39,523 bases of DNA from CAYSNP01 sp050945855 (GCA_050945855.1 JBMNTS010000011.1:1-39523), one strand, 5' to 3'. Counted from the stretch's first letter, positions 17,162-25,551 are shown. The notes: generated by a model from the sequence alone, not told the origin. Numbers and translations: made by a program.

Positions 17162-17440
17162 ATGAGCAGATCTATTAAAAAAGGCCCTTTTGTAGCCCCA
17201 CATTTAATGAAAAAGATTAAGGCGTTGAACGATGCTAACGAAAAACGGCCGGTCAAGACCTGGTCCAGAGCGTCTACCATATTTCCTGAATTTATAGGAC
17301 ATACAATAGCAGTTCATGACGGCAGAAAACACGTGCCGGTATATATTACCGAAGATATGGTTGGCTTAAAACTTGGCGAATTTGCGCCCACGCGCACTTT
17401 CAGAGGACATGCCGGCAGCAAGAGTTCAGGCGGCAAATAG
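17162..17440 (+). CDS. rpsS: 30S ribosomal protein S19 (uS19)
   Basis: 92 residues, full length. S19 contacts the tRNA decoding region in the 30S head together with S13. The start MSRSIKKGPFV and the core SRASTIFPEFIGHTIAVHDG are near the family consensus. The ATG follows GGAG in AGGAGATAAAAT. rplV follows after nine bases. Confidence 0.99.
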   Translation: MSRSIKKGPFVAPHLMKKIKALNDANEKRPVKTWSRASTIFPEFIGHTIAVHDGRKHVPVYITEDMVGLKLGEFAPTRTFRGHAGSKSSGGK

Positions 17441-17449
17441 GAGAGTAAT

Positions 17450-17836
17450 ATGGCAAAAAGAATAAGAGAAAAAGCAGAGGCGAGAGCCGCCGCAGCGGAC
17501 AAAAGGCCGAGAGCTGTGGGTAAGTATATCAGGATTTCACCTTATAAGGTAAGAGCGGTACTGGACGTGGTACGCGGTAAAGAATATACGCAAGCGGTAG
17601 CTATTCTTTCCGACCTTAACAAGTCGTCCGGCACCCCTATATTAAAGCTGGTTAATTCCGCCGCGGCAAATGCGGAACATAATTTAGGCTTAAACAAAGA
17701 AGATTTGTATGTTGCGGAGTGTTACGCGGGGCAGGGGCCTACGCTTAAGAGATTCAGACCCCGTTCACATGGCAGAGCTTCAAGTATTCTGAAGCGCACC
17801 AGCCATATTACAGTCATACTTGACACCAAAAATTAG
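17450..17836 (+). CDS. rplV: 50S ribosomal protein L22 (uL22), N-terminally extended
   Basis: 128 residues, about 15-18 more than usual. The extra part is a basic, alanine-rich N-terminus (KRIREKAEARAAAADKRP) before the conserved KYIRISPYKVRAVLDVVRG. The beta-hairpin that reaches into the exit tunnel, where macrolide-resistance changes map, includes GPTLKRFRPRSHGRAS and looks normal. A good ribosome binding site (GGAG, seven bases) supports the upstream start, so the extension appears genuine. Confidence 0.98.
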   Translation: MAKRIREKAEARAAAADKRPRAVGKYIRISPYKVRAVLDVVRGKEYTQAVAILSDLNKSSGTPILKLVNSAAANAEHNLGLNKEDLYVAECYAGQGPTLKRFRPRSHGRASSILKRTSHITVILDTKN

Positions 17837-17850
17837 GAGGATAAGACGTA

Positions 17851-18519
17851 ATGGGTCAAAAAGTTAATCCGCACGGGCTTAGAGTTGGTATTATAAAATC
17901 CTGGGACACTCAATGGTACGCCGATAAAAAGACGTTCGCCGCCCACCTGAAACAGGACCATCAGATAAGAGAAATGATAAAGAAGGATTACTTCAACGCG
18001 GCTATATCCCGTATAACCATAGAAAGGGCGGCAAGCACGATTACCGTTAACGTGTATTGCGGACGTCCCGGAGTGGCAATAGGCAAAGAGGCCGCCGGAG
18101 TAAGAGAAATAAAGACAAAGGTAGAGAAAATCGTAAAAGGGCTGGAAGTAAGCATCAATATTCTGGAAGTCAAGAGAGTGGACGCGGACGCCCAGCTTAT
18201 CGCGGAGAATATCGCGGGGCAACTGGAAAAGCGCGCGCAGTTCCGCAGGGTAATGAAGCAGGCTATGGGCAGAGCCATGAGAAGCGGAATCAAGGGTATC
18301 AAGACAATGGTATCCGGCCGTTTGGACGGCGCGGAAATAGCCAGAAGCGAGCAATACCACGAGGGTTCCATTCCTCTGCATACCCTGAGAGCGGATATTG
18401 ATTACGGTTTTGCCGAGGCCAGGACAACATACGGTATTATCGGAGTCAAGGTCTGGGTATACAAAGGCGAAGTGTTTACAAAGGCAAACAACGCCGGTTT
18501 GGCAGGAGGTAACGACTAA
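17851..18519 (+). CDS. rpsC: 30S ribosomal protein S3 (uS3)
   Basis: 222 residues. The N-terminal GQKVNPHGLRVG, the KH RNA-binding domain with VYCGRPGVAIGKEAAGV (a variant of the usual GxxG loop), and the C-terminal GRLDGAEIARSEQYHEG are present. With S4 and S5 it forms the mRNA entry helicase. AGGAGG precedes the ATG. The stop codon directly abuts the rplP start, so the two are translationally linked. Confidence 0.99.
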   Translation: MGQKVNPHGLRVGIIKSWDTQWYADKKTFAAHLKQDHQIREMIKKDYFNAAISRITIERAASTITVNVYCGRPGVAIGKEAAGVREIKTKVEKIVKGLEVSINILEVKRVDADAQLIAENIAGQLEKRAQFRRVMKQAMGRAMRSGIKGIKTMVSGRLDGAEIARSEQYHEGSIPLHTLRADIDYGFAEARTTYGIIGVKVWVYKGEVFTKANNAGLAGGND

Positions 18520-18963
18520 ATGTTAATGCCTAAAAGAGTAAAAAGAAGAAAGCAATTCCGCGGCGTCATAAAAGGCCGCGCCAACAAAGGCAATGAGTTA
18601 GCATACGGCGATTACGGCCTTGTCGCGCTTGAAGGCAGCTGGATAACCAGCAATCAGATAGAAGCCGCCCGTGTAGCTATGACCCGTTATATAAAGAGAG
18701 GCGGACAGGTGTGGATAAACATATTCCCTCATAAGCCTGTCACCAAGAAACCCGCCGAGACCCGCATGGGCAGCGGCAAGGGCAGTCCTGAGTACTGGGT
18801 AGCCGTAGTCAAGCCGGACAGGGTAATGTTTGAGATGGCGGGAGTAACCGAAGCGACGGCGAGGGAGGCCTTGAGGCTTGCCGCGCACAAGCTGCCCATC
18901 AAGAGCAAATTTATAAAGAGAGCGGACGAGGCGCAGGAAGGAGGCCAGAATGAGCGCAACTAA
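18520..18963 (+). CDS. rplP: 50S ribosomal protein L16 (uL16)
   Basis: 147 residues beginning with MLMPKRVKRRKQFRG, the usual L16 start; GGAGGT inside the end of rpsC serves it. L16 contacts the A-site tRNA elbow. The KGSPEYWVAVVKPDRVMFE segment is diagnostic. The C-terminal end overlaps rpmC by 14 bases and includes the rpmC ribosome binding site, giving an unusual tail (DEAQEGGQNERN) that is partly shaped by that overlap. Confidence 0.99.
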   Translation: MLMPKRVKRRKQFRGVIKGRANKGNELAYGDYGLVALEGSWITSNQIEAARVAMTRYIKRGGQVWINIFPHKPVTKKPAETRMGSGKGSPEYWVAVVKPDRVMFEMAGVTEATAREALRLAAHKLPIKSKFIKRADEAQEGGQNERN

Positions 18964-19189
18964 GTTTTTTGAATTAAGCAACGAAGAGCTTAACAACAAG
19001 TTGAATGAATTAAAGGCAGAATTATTTTCCCTCCGTTTCAAGCACGCTACCAATCAGCTCAGCAACCCTATGGTTTTGGTCAACTGCAAGAGAGATATCG
19101 CCAGAGTCAAGACCGTAATCAGGCAGAGAGAGCTGGGCATAAGCGAGCAGACGCCTAAGGCTACGGCTAAGAAAAAGGCCGCTAAGTAA
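18950..19189 (+). CDS. rpmC: 50S ribosomal protein L29 (uL29)
   Basis: 79 residues, slightly long because of a Lys/Ala tail (ATAKKKAAK). The two-helix core has the typical ELKAELFSLRFKHATNQL and DIARVKTVIRQREL. It lies at the tunnel exit beside L23. The ATG is inside the rplP end, with AGGAGG seven bases upstream. rpsQ begins 12 bases after the stop. Confidence 0.98.
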   Translation: MSATKFFELSNEELNNKLNELKAELFSLRFKHATNQLSNPMVLVNCKRDIARVKTVIRQRELGISEQTPKATAKKKAAK

Positions 19190-19201
19190 GGAGAGCAGAT
19201 T

Positions 19202-19456
19202 ATGGAAAGAAATTTAAGAAAAACCAGAGTAGGCCTTGTAATCAGCGACAAAATGGATAAGACGATAGTCGTTAAGGTTGAAGATATCGTTAAGCATCCG
19301 CTTTACAAAAAGTATATCAAGCAAACCCAAAAGTTCAAGGCGCACGACGAGAATAACGAGTGCGGCATAGGCGACACAGTGGAGATTATGGAGACGCGTC
19401 CCCTCTCCCGTGAAAAATGCTGGCGCCTTAACAGAATAATCGAAAAGGCTAAGTAG
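19202..19456 (+). CDS. rpsQ: 30S ribosomal protein S17 (uS17)
   Basis: 84 residues, normal. It is an early-assembly OB-fold protein of the 30S body. The start ERNLRKTRVGLVISDKMDKT and the C-terminal GDTVEIMETRPLSREKCWRL are close to the family consensus. AGGAGAG lies in front of the ATG. It ends the S10 part of the cluster, but I see no terminator or promoter before rplN, so transcription continues. Confidence 0.99.
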   Translation: MERNLRKTRVGLVISDKMDKTIVVKVEDIVKHPLYKKYIKQTQKFKAHDENNECGIGDTVEIMETRPLSREKCWRLNRIIEKAK

Positions 19457-19465
19457 GAGGGAGTA

Positions 19466-19834
19466 ATGATACAACCGCAATCAAGATTGAAGGTAGCCGA
19501 CAACAGCGGCGCAAAAGAGATTGAATGTATTAGAGTATTGGGAGGCTCCTTTGTCAGGAGCGGAGACATAACCGATGTTATCGTGGCTTCCGTCAAGAGC
19601 GCCATACCCGGCGGCAAGGTCAAAAAAGGTCAGGTAGTCAAAGCCGTTATCGTCAGGACTTGCAAAGGATTGGCAAGAAAAGACGGTTCCTTTATCCGCT
19701 TTGACGACAATGCCGCAGTCATTATAGACAATCAAAAACAGCCCGTAGGCACCCGTATTTTTGGACCGGTGGCAAGGGAATTGCGCGAGAAGGATTATAT
19801 GAAGATAATTTCTTTGGCGCCGGAAGTACTGTAG
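19466..19834 (+). CDS. rplN: 50S ribosomal protein L14 (uL14)
   Basis: 122 residues, exactly the usual length. It forms a bridge to the small subunit and is the target of the silencing factor RsfS. MIQPQSRLKVADNSGAKE, GGKVKKGQVVKAVIVRT and GPVARELREKDYMKIISLAPEVL are typical. AGGAGG precedes the start by about five bases. Confidence 0.99.
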   Translation: MIQPQSRLKVADNSGAKEIECIRVLGGSFVRSGDITDVIVASVKSAIPGGKVKKGQVVKAVIVRTCKGLARKDGSFIRFDDNAAVIIDNQKQPVGTRIFGPVARELREKDYMKIISLAPEVL

Positions 19835-19843
19835 GAGGCTAAA

Positions 19844-20290
19844 ATGTCATCATTTAATGTAAAAAAAGGCGATTATGCTATGATTATAGCCGGTAAGGAT
19901 AAGGGCAAGCCTTGTATGGTCGTAGGTATAGACACTTCGTCCGGGCGCGCGCTTGTCGAAGGCAAGAATCTGGAAACGGTAATCAAAAAGTCGGTCAAGG
20001 CGAGAAAAGCAAGCGACCGTTCGGGCATTATCGAGCAGCCGGGCACCATAGACATCAGCAACCTGATGCCTATATGCGCCGCGTGCGGCAGTCCCACCCG
20101 CGTCCGCAACAAAGAAGTGGACGGCAAAAAACAAAGGATATGCGCCAAGTGCGATGCCGTGCTGGTGACCAAACGCCCCACCGAAAAGAAAACCAAAGCC
20201 AAAGCTACCGTAAGGCGCAAGTCCGCGGCCACCTCCGCGGAAGAAGTTGCGGAAACGACCGCGCCCGCTAACGCGGAAAGCGAGAATTAG
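19844..20290 (+). CDS. rplX: 50S ribosomal protein L24 (uL24) with C-terminal extension
   Basis: 148 residues against about 103 for most L24 proteins. The KOW core (KKGDYAMIIAGKDKGK) and a zinc-ribbon-like pair of CxxC motifs (Cys78/Cys81 and Cys100/Cys103) are normal for many Bacillota. The extra 40 residues, from about 109 on, are first basic (TEKKTKAKATVRRK), then Ala/Glu-rich (SAEEVAETT), with no recognisable domain. L24 starts 50S assembly and lies near the tunnel exit, so the tail could reach the surface there. Confidence 0.98.
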   Translation: MSSFNVKKGDYAMIIAGKDKGKPCMVVGIDTSSGRALVEGKNLETVIKKSVKARKASDRSGIIEQPGTIDISNLMPICAACGSPTRVRNKEVDGKKQRICAKCDAVLVTKRPTEKKTKAKATVRRKSAATSAEEVAETTAPANAESEN

Positions 20291-20301
20291 GAGGACGATA
20301 A

Positions 20302-20889
20302 ATGGCAGTCAAAAAGAGTGCGGCACCCGCGGAGCCCAAAAAAGCTTTAGTCAGCCGCTTAAAGGAAAGATATACGAGCGAAATAGTACCCGAGCTTAAA
20401 AAGACCTTTAATTACAAGTCCGTTATGGAGGTCCCCCGTTTAGAAAAAATCGTGCTTAACGCAGGACTGGGCGAAATTAAGGACAACGCGAAAAGCTTTA
20501 CGCAGGCTATGAACGAACTGGAGCTTATCGCCGGTCAGAAAGCGTGCGTCGTGCAGGCGAAGAAATCTGTTTCCAACTTTAAGGTAAGAGCGGGACAAAA
20601 CATTTCCGTAATGGTTACCCTGCGCGGAGACAAGATGTGGAATTTTCTGGACAAACTTATTTCCGTCGCTCTGCCCCGCGTAAGAGACTTCAGAGGTCTT
20701 TCTCCCAAGTCTTTTGACGGCAGAGGCAATTACGCTCTGGGCGTCAGAGAGCAGATCACTTTCCCGGAAATATCCTATGACCAGGTGGAAAAGGTGAGAG
20801 GCTTTGACGTGTGCATAGTTACCACCGCCAAGACGGACGAGGAAGGCAGAGAGCTGTTAAGGTTGCTCGGTTTGCCCTTTAGAAAGTAG
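20302..20889 (+). CDS. rplE: 50S ribosomal protein L5 (uL5)
   Basis: 195 residues; the first 14 or so (AVKKSAAPAEPKKA) are an addition to the common 179-residue form and resemble the Lys/Ala tails of neighbouring proteins. L5 binds 5S rRNA and contacts the P-site tRNA. The motifs MEVPRLEKIVLNAGLGE, LPRVRDFRGLSPKSFDGRGNY and EQITFPEI are conserved. AGGAGG lies 9 bases upstream of the chosen ATG, which supports the extended start. Confidence 0.98.
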   Translation: MAVKKSAAPAEPKKALVSRLKERYTSEIVPELKKTFNYKSVMEVPRLEKIVLNAGLGEIKDNAKSFTQAMNELELIAGQKACVVQAKKSVSNFKVRAGQNISVMVTLRGDKMWNFLDKLISVALPRVRDFRGLSPKSFDGRGNYALGVREQITFPEISYDQVEKVRGFDVCIVTTAKTDEEGRELLRLLGLPFRK

Positions 20890-20900
20890 GAGGATGGAAG

Positions 20901-21086
20901 ATGGCAAAAACATCTATGATTCAAAAACAACAAAGAAAACAAAAATTTTCCACCCGTGAGTACACCCGCTGCGCGATTTGCGGCAGGCCTCACGCGGTGC
21001 TGAGAAAATACGGCATTTGCAGAATTTGCTTCAGGAATCTTGCCTACAAAGGTCAGATACCCGGCGTAAAAAAAGCAAGCTGGTAA
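20901..21086 (+). CDS. rpsN: 30S ribosomal protein S14, zinc-binding type Z (uS14)
   Basis: 61 residues, the short zinc form. The four ligands are Cys24, Cys27, Cys40 and Cys43 in CAIC and CRIC. Many Bacillota carry a second, cysteine-free copy elsewhere that is induced under zinc starvation; none is in this window. AGGAGG precedes the ATG. The cluster position between rplE and rpsH is canonical. Confidence 0.99.
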   Translation: MAKTSMIQKQQRKQKFSTREYTRCAICGRPHAVLRKYGICRICFRNLAYKGQIPGVKKASW

Positions 21087-21101
21087 TTTAGGAGGATAGA
21101 T

Positions 21102-21506
21102 ATGGCTATTATTGACCCTATCGCGGATATGCTCACGCGTATAAGAAACGGTTTGATTGCGCGTCACGCCACGGTGACGGTGCCCGCTTCCAAAATGAAA
21201 ATCTCCATTGCGGATATTCTTGCAAAAGAAGGTTATATCAAGGAATACACAATAGAGAAAGACGAAAAGGGCATTCAGGATACCATTAAAATAGAACTGA
21301 AGTACGGCCCCAATAACGAAAAAGTAGTTACCGGCTTAAAGAGAATAAGCAAACCCGGCTTGCGCGTTTACGCTAAGCATAACGAAATGCCCAAGGTATT
21401 GGGCGGTATGGGTATTGCCATCGTTTCCACAAGCAAAGGCGTTATGGTAGGCAGAGAGGCGGCCGCTAAAGGCATAGGCGGCGAAGTGCTCGCTTACGTT
21501 TGGTAA
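21102..21506 (+). CDS. rpsH: 30S ribosomal protein S8 (uS8)
   Basis: 134 residues, normal. It is a key primary binder of helix 21 of 16S rRNA, and in Escherichia coli represses the spc operon at the rplE start. DPIADMLTRIRNG, KPGLRVYAKHNEMPKVLGGMG and the C-terminal GREAAAKGIGGEVLAYVW are diagnostic. I did not see an S8-like target hairpin at rplE, but this was judged only by eye. AGGAGG precedes the ATG. Confidence 0.99.
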   Translation: MAIIDPIADMLTRIRNGLIARHATVTVPASKMKISIADILAKEGYIKEYTIEKDEKGIQDTIKIELKYGPNNEKVVTGLKRISKPGLRVYAKHNEMPKVLGGMGIAIVSTSKGVMVGREAAAKGIGGEVLAYVW

Positions 21507-21518
21507 AGGAGGAAGGCT

Positions 21519-22061
21519 ATGTCAAGAATAGGCAAGTTACCCATAGCGATTAACGACAAGATTAAGGTAGAATTCAATAAGGGCGTAGTGCAGGTCAAAG
21601 GCCCTCTGGGCACCCTTTCCCAGACTATCGCCAATGATGACATCAATGTGGAAGTACAGGACAATCAGGTTATCGTGACCCGCGCAAACGAAGACAAAAA
21701 GGTAAAAGCGGCGCACGGTCTTTACCGCTCCCTTATCCGCAATATGGTGGAAGGCGTGGAAAAAGGCTTTTCCAAATCATTGGTGCTAAACGGCGTAGGT
21801 TACCGCGCCAAGGTTCAGGGCAATACTCTTGTGCTGGACGTGGGATTTTCTCATCCCGTGGAGTTTACCGCTCCGGAAGGGATCAGCATTTCCAGCTCCG
21901 CGCCTACCGAAGTAGAGATTAAAGGCATAGACAAAAACAAGGTAGGGCAATTCGCGGCAACCGTCCGCGCCGTCCGCAAGCCCGAGCCTTATCACGGATA
22001 CGGCATTCGCTACCGTAATGAAATCATCTTGCATAAAGAAGGCAAGAAAGCAGGTAAGTAA
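21519..22061 (+). CDS. rplF: 50S ribosomal protein L6 (uL6)
   Basis: 180 residues, two repeated domains as usual. It supports the GTPase-associated region of the large subunit. SRIGKLPIAI at the start, and KPEPYHGYGIRYRNEII with a basic tail at the end, are typical. AAAGGAGG is seen before the ATG, and rplR starts 12 bases after the stop. Confidence 0.99.
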   Translation: MSRIGKLPIAINDKIKVEFNKGVVQVKGPLGTLSQTIANDDINVEVQDNQVIVTRANEDKKVKAAHGLYRSLIRNMVEGVEKGFSKSLVLNGVGYRAKVQGNTLVLDVGFSHPVEFTAPEGISISSSAPTEVEIKGIDKNKVGQFAATVRAVRKPEPYHGYGIRYRNEIILHKEGKKAGK

Positions 22062-22073
22062 AGGAGCGCGATT

Positions 22074-22442
22074 ATGATTACAAAAATAGATAAAAATGAA
22101 AAGAGAATGAAAATCCATAAGCGCACCAGAAAAGCTATATTCGGCACTCCGGAAAGGCTGCGTCTTTGCGTTTACAGGTCGCTCAATCATATTTATGCCC
22201 AGATTATAGACGATACCAAAGGGCATACCCTGGTCAGCTGCAGCACCATGGAAAAGGACGTTGCGGCAAAGACCGCGGAAATGACCAAGGTGAATGCGGC
22301 AAAATACGTGGGAGAGCAAATAGCGAAGAAAGCTTTAGACGCCGGTATCGGCAACGTGGTGTTTGACAGAGGCGGATACATCTATACCGGACGCGTGCAG
22401 GCTTTGGCCGAAGGCGCAAGGCAAGCCGGATTGAAGTTTTAG
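22074..22442 (+). CDS. rplR: 50S ribosomal protein L18 (uL18)
   Basis: 122 residues. L18 binds 5S rRNA with L5 and L25-type proteins. The basic N-terminus (KIHKRTRKAIFGTPERLRLCVYRS), NHIYAQIIDDTKG and the glycine-rich FDRGGYIYTGRVQALAEGAR segment are all family hallmarks. AAAGGAG is upstream of the ATG. Confidence 0.99.
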   Translation: MITKIDKNEKRMKIHKRTRKAIFGTPERLRLCVYRSLNHIYAQIIDDTKGHTLVSCSTMEKDVAAKTAEMTKVNAAKYVGEQIAKKALDAGIGNVVFDRGGYIYTGRVQALAEGARQAGLKF

Positions 22443-22451
22443 GAGAGAGAA

Positions 22452-22964
22452 ATGGCAAGGACTGAAAGATTTAAGAGAGAGGCTAAGGACGATTTTATCA
22501 GAAAGACCGTCAGTGTCAACAGGGTCACCAAGGTCGTTAAGGGCGGCAGAAATATGCGTTTTGCCGCGCTGGTAGTCGTAGGCGACGGTTACAGCAAAAT
22601 CGGTATGGGCTTCGGCAAGGCCGCCGAAGTTCCCGAGGCTATAGAAAAAGCTAACAAGCAGGCTCAAAAGAATATGTTTCAGATTAGCCTGGACGGCAGC
22701 ACCATTCCCCATCCCGTTATCGGCAGATACGGCAGCGGTCACGTTATCCTGCTCCCCGCCGAAGAAGGAACGGGCGTTATTGCCGGAGGCCCTGTAAGAA
22801 GCGTGCTGGAAGCCAGCGGCATCAAAGACATTCGCACCAAGTCCATAGGCTCCAACAATCCCGTCAACTGCGTCAAGGCAACCATAGAAGGACTGCGCGC
22901 TCTGCGTTCGGCCGAACAGATTGCGGCTTTACGCGGCAAAAACGTGGCAGAGATATTGGGCTAG
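22452..22964 (+). CDS. rpsE: 30S ribosomal protein S5 (uS5)
   Basis: 170 residues. It contains the double-stranded RNA-binding-like N-domain with the spectinomycin-site loop (VTKVVKGGRNMRFAALVVVG), and the C-domain with GSGHVILLPAEEGTGVIAGG. With S3 and S4 it unwinds mRNA at the entry channel. AGGAGAG precedes the ATG. rpmD starts 10 bases after the stop. Confidence 0.99.
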   Translation: MARTERFKREAKDDFIRKTVSVNRVTKVVKGGRNMRFAALVVVGDGYSKIGMGFGKAAEVPEAIEKANKQAQKNMFQISLDGSTIPHPVIGRYGSGHVILLPAEEGTGVIAGGPVRSVLEASGIKDIRTKSIGSNNPVNCVKATIEGLRALRSAEQIAALRGKNVAEILG

Positions 22965-22974
22965 GAGGTCAGGT

Positions 22975-23157
22975 ATGGCTAATTTAAAGATAACTTTGAT
23001 GAAAAGCACCATCGGAAGATTGCAAAAGCAAAAAGACACTATAGCCGCTCTGGGCTTGACAAAACTCGGCTCAAGCGTTATTAAGCAGGACAGCCCTTCC
23101 TTGCAAGGCATGCTTAATGTAGTAAGCCATCTGGTAAAGGTTGAGCAGGCGGATTAG
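22975..23157 (+). CDS. rpmD: 50S ribosomal protein L30 (uL30)
   Basis: 60 residues with the true start at the ATG at 22975, which has AGGAGG eight bases upstream; a longer frame open from 22921 only reads through the end of rpsE. The core LKITLMKSTIGRLQKQKDT and LGLTKLGSSVIKQDSPSLQGM is typical. It is a small surface protein of the 50S subunit, absent in some lineages but present here. Confidence 0.98.
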   Translation: MANLKITLMKSTIGRLQKQKDTIAALGLTKLGSSVIKQDSPSLQGMLNVVSHLVKVEQAD

Positions 23158-23169
23158 GAGGTAATTGAT

Positions 23170-23613
23170 ATGAAAATTCACTCGCTGTCACCGGCGCCCG
23201 GCGCCGTCAAGGATAAAAAGAGAAAGGGACGGGGCATAGGCTCCGGTCTGGGCAAAACCGCCGGCAAAGGACATAAAGGACAAAATGCCAGAAGCGGCGG
23301 CGGAGTGCGTCCCGGATTTGAAGGCGGACAGATGCCCTTGGTAAGGCGTCTTCCCAAAAGAGGCTTTACCAATATATTCAAAGCGGAATATTCCATTTGC
23401 AACGTCTCCGCCTTGGAAAAATTTGAGGACGGAGCGGTAATAGACGCTCAAACGCTTAAAGACAACGGCATAATAGGTAAAATCGAGCCGTACGGTCTTA
23501 AAGTGCTGGGCGAAGGCACCCTTACCAAAAAATTAACGGTTAAAGCAAAGAAATTCACCAAAACCGCCATAGAAAAAATAGAAGCCGCGGGCGGAAAGGC
23601 AGAGGTAGAATAA
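23170..23613 (+). CDS. rplO: 50S ribosomal protein L15 (uL15)
   Basis: 147 residues. The long glycine- and arginine-rich N-terminal extension (GRGIGSGLGKTAGKGHKGQ, then RPGFEGGQMPLVRRLPKRGF) threads into 23S rRNA, and the C-terminal globular domain ends in KIEAAGGKAEVE. It is a late-assembly protein. AGGAGG precedes the ATG. secY begins one base after its stop codon. Confidence 0.99.
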   Translation: MKIHSLSPAPGAVKDKKRKGRGIGSGLGKTAGKGHKGQNARSGGGVRPGFEGGQMPLVRRLPKRGFTNIFKAEYSICNVSALEKFEDGAVIDAQTLKDNGIIGKIEPYGLKVLGEGTLTKKLTVKAKKFTKTAIEKIEAAGGKAEVE

Positions 23614-23614
23614 A

Positions 23615-24934
23615 ATGTTGCAAACAATAAAGAACGCGTTAAAAACGCCGGAGATAAGGACAAAGCTGTTTTATACCTTATTGATTATCCTTATATACAG
23701 GATAGGTTGCTTTGTGCCCGTACCCGGCCTTGATGTGGGACAAATGGGTTTTACCACTTATGAGGGTAATGACTTTTTGCAGATGCTGTCCACGATAACG
23801 GGCGGCTCTCTGCAAAACGGAACTATTTTCGCGTTGGGCATTATCCCTTTTATTAACTCCTTCATCATAATGCAGTTGCTTACCCTGATTATCCCCAAGC
23901 TGGAAAAGCTCAGCAAAGAAGGGGAAGAGGGCAGGAAAAAGATTACCGAATACACCAGATATTTTGCCATATTGCTGGGAATAATTCAGGCGATAGGCGT
24001 AATGTTCAGTTGGCGCAATTACATTGTTCCCGTATTCGGCGACTCTCAGGCGAGCGAAATCATCACTATGATTTTCATAGTAATTATCCTGACCGCGGGC
24101 AGCACCCTTGTAATGTGGTTGGGAGAAAGAATTACCGAGTACGGTATAGGAAACGGCACTTCGCTGATAATCTTTATAGGTATTATCTCTACTTTGGGTC
24201 TGTCCATACTCAACGCAATTACCAGAGTAATACCTCAGGCGGTGGGAGCGGGAGACACGACGGGTATATGGTTCTTGTTAGGCTTCTTCCTGCTGGTCAT
24301 TCTGCTGTTCGGGCTTATCGTGTTTGTGGACCTTGCGGACAGAAAAATAAGCGTGCATTACGCCAAGCAGATTAAGGGCAACAAAATGTACGGCGGCCAG
24401 TCCACGCATATTCCCATCAAGGTAAACGCCGGCGGCGTTATGCCTATCATATTCGCAAGCTCGCTGTTGATGTTCCCCCAGATGATTATCCAATTCGCGG
24501 GCTGGGGAGCGACCAGCGGCGGACAATGGTATATCACCTGGCTGGGAGTGGGCGGCAAACTGTATCCCTTGCTTATATTCCTGCTTATTATCTTCTTTGC
24601 CTATTTCTATTCCCAAATACAATTTAATCCGGACGATGTGGCAAAGATGATTCAGAGCAACGGCGGCTTTGTGCCGGGTATCAGACCGGGCAAGCCGACC
24701 AGCGAGTACCTTAAAAAAATCAATAACCGCATAGTGCTTTTCGGAGCGTTGTTCCTGGCATTTGTCGCGATTATCCCCACCTTTATATTAAAGCTGGACG
24801 GGTTTGCCTCACTAGGTTTGAGCAGCACCTTCAGCGCGACGGGTTTGCTGATAGTGGTCAGCGTGGCGCTTGAATTCGAGCAACAGTTGGAATCGCAACT
24901 GCTCGTAAAGCACAACAAGGGATTCTTAAAATGA
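23615..24934 (+). CDS. secY: Preprotein translocase subunit SecY
   Basis: 439 residues with about ten membrane helices, forming the protein-conducting channel that works with SecE, SecG and SecA. The start region LFYTLLIILIYRIGCFVPVPG, the plug-domain stretch, and the cytosolic loop PGIRPGKPTSEYL, which contacts SecA and the ribosome, are characteristic. There is no separate ribosome binding site: the ATG is one base after the rplO stop, so translation is coupled, which is usual for secY in ribosomal clusters. It overlaps adk by four bases. Confidence 0.99.
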   Translation: MLQTIKNALKTPEIRTKLFYTLLIILIYRIGCFVPVPGLDVGQMGFTTYEGNDFLQMLSTITGGSLQNGTIFALGIIPFINSFIIMQLLTLIIPKLEKLSKEGEEGRKKITEYTRYFAILLGIIQAIGVMFSWRNYIVPVFGDSQASEIITMIFIVIILTAGSTLVMWLGERITEYGIGNGTSLIIFIGIISTLGLSILNAITRVIPQAVGAGDTTGIWFLLGFFLLVILLFGLIVFVDLADRKISVHYAKQIKGNKMYGGQSTHIPIKVNAGGVMPIIFASSLLMFPQMIIQFAGWGATSGGQWYITWLGVGGKLYPLLIFLLIIFFAYFYSQIQFNPDDVAKMIQSNGGFVPGIRPGKPTSEYLKKINNRIVLFGALFLAFVAIIPTFILKLDGFASLGLSSTFSATGLLIVVSVALEFEQQLESQLLVKHNKGFLK

Positions 24935-25551
24935 TAAGGATAATTCTGTTAGGCGCGCCCGGCGCCGGCAAAGGCAGCCAGGCTGCCCTCATCAAAAGTA
25001 ATTACGGCATACCACATATTTCCACGGGAGAAGTTTTTCGCCAGAATATAGCGAACAAGACCGAACTCGGCAAATATGCCCAAAGCTTTATGGACAGAGG
25101 CGAGTTGGTGCCCGACGACGTGGTAATAGATATCGTTGCGGAAAGACTAAAGGAACCCGATTGCAAAAACGGTTTTATCCTGGACGGTTTTCCCCGTACA
25201 ATAAGTCAGGCAAAGTCGCTGGAGAACATCACGGAAATAGACTATGTTATTAACATAGAGGTGGATTTCGCGCTGGTTATAGGCAGACTGGCGGGCAGGC
25301 GCATGTGCAACTGCGGCGAAGTGTACCATATCAGCAGCTATCAAGGAGTCTTTTGCAAAAAGTGCGGCGGACTGCTTTATCAGAGGGAAGACGACAAGGA
25401 GGAAACGGTCAGAAACCGCCTTGCCGTATACGAGAGGCAGACCAGTCCGCTGATAGAGTATTACAAAAGCAAGAACATACTCTATAACGTAGACGGCAAC
25501 AGTACCGTCCTGGCAACCTTCAAAGAGGTGCAGGGGCTGATTAAAGAGTGA
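24931..25551 (+). CDS. adk: Adenylate kinase with zinc-type LID
   Basis: 206 residues catalysing AMP + ATP to 2 ADP. The P-loop GAPGAGKGSQA, FILDGFPRT and RLAVYERQTSPLIEYY are intact. The LID domain carries a zinc knuckle, but with unusual spacing: Cys126-x-Cys128 and Cys142-x2-Cys145, where Gram-positive enzymes normally have CxxC at both ends; one residue seems to be missing in the first pair. The start ATG overlaps the secY stop (ATGA). Its stop overlaps the GTG of map. Confidence 0.98.
   Translation: MIRIILLGAPGAGKGSQAALIKSNYGIPHISTGEVFRQNIANKTELGKYAQSFMDRGELVPDDVVIDIVAERLKEPDCKNGFILDGFPRTISQAKSLENITEIDYVINIEVDFALVIGRLAGRRMCNCGEVYHISSYQGVFCKKCGGLLYQREDDKEETVRNRLAVYERQTSPLIEYYKSKNILYNVDGNSTVLATFKEVQGLIKE

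Noticed and set aside
16423..17280. A 285-residue reverse-strand frame opposite rplB and rpsS
   Set aside because: It lies fully over two highly conserved ribosomal genes, has no ribosome binding site, and arises from biased codon usage. The same holds for other long antisense frames, such as 7005-7745 and 8657-9160.
22921..22974. Longer start for rpmD
   Set aside because: The added residues read through the end of rpsE; the ATG at 22975 has AGGAGG at the right distance and gives the normal 60-residue L30.
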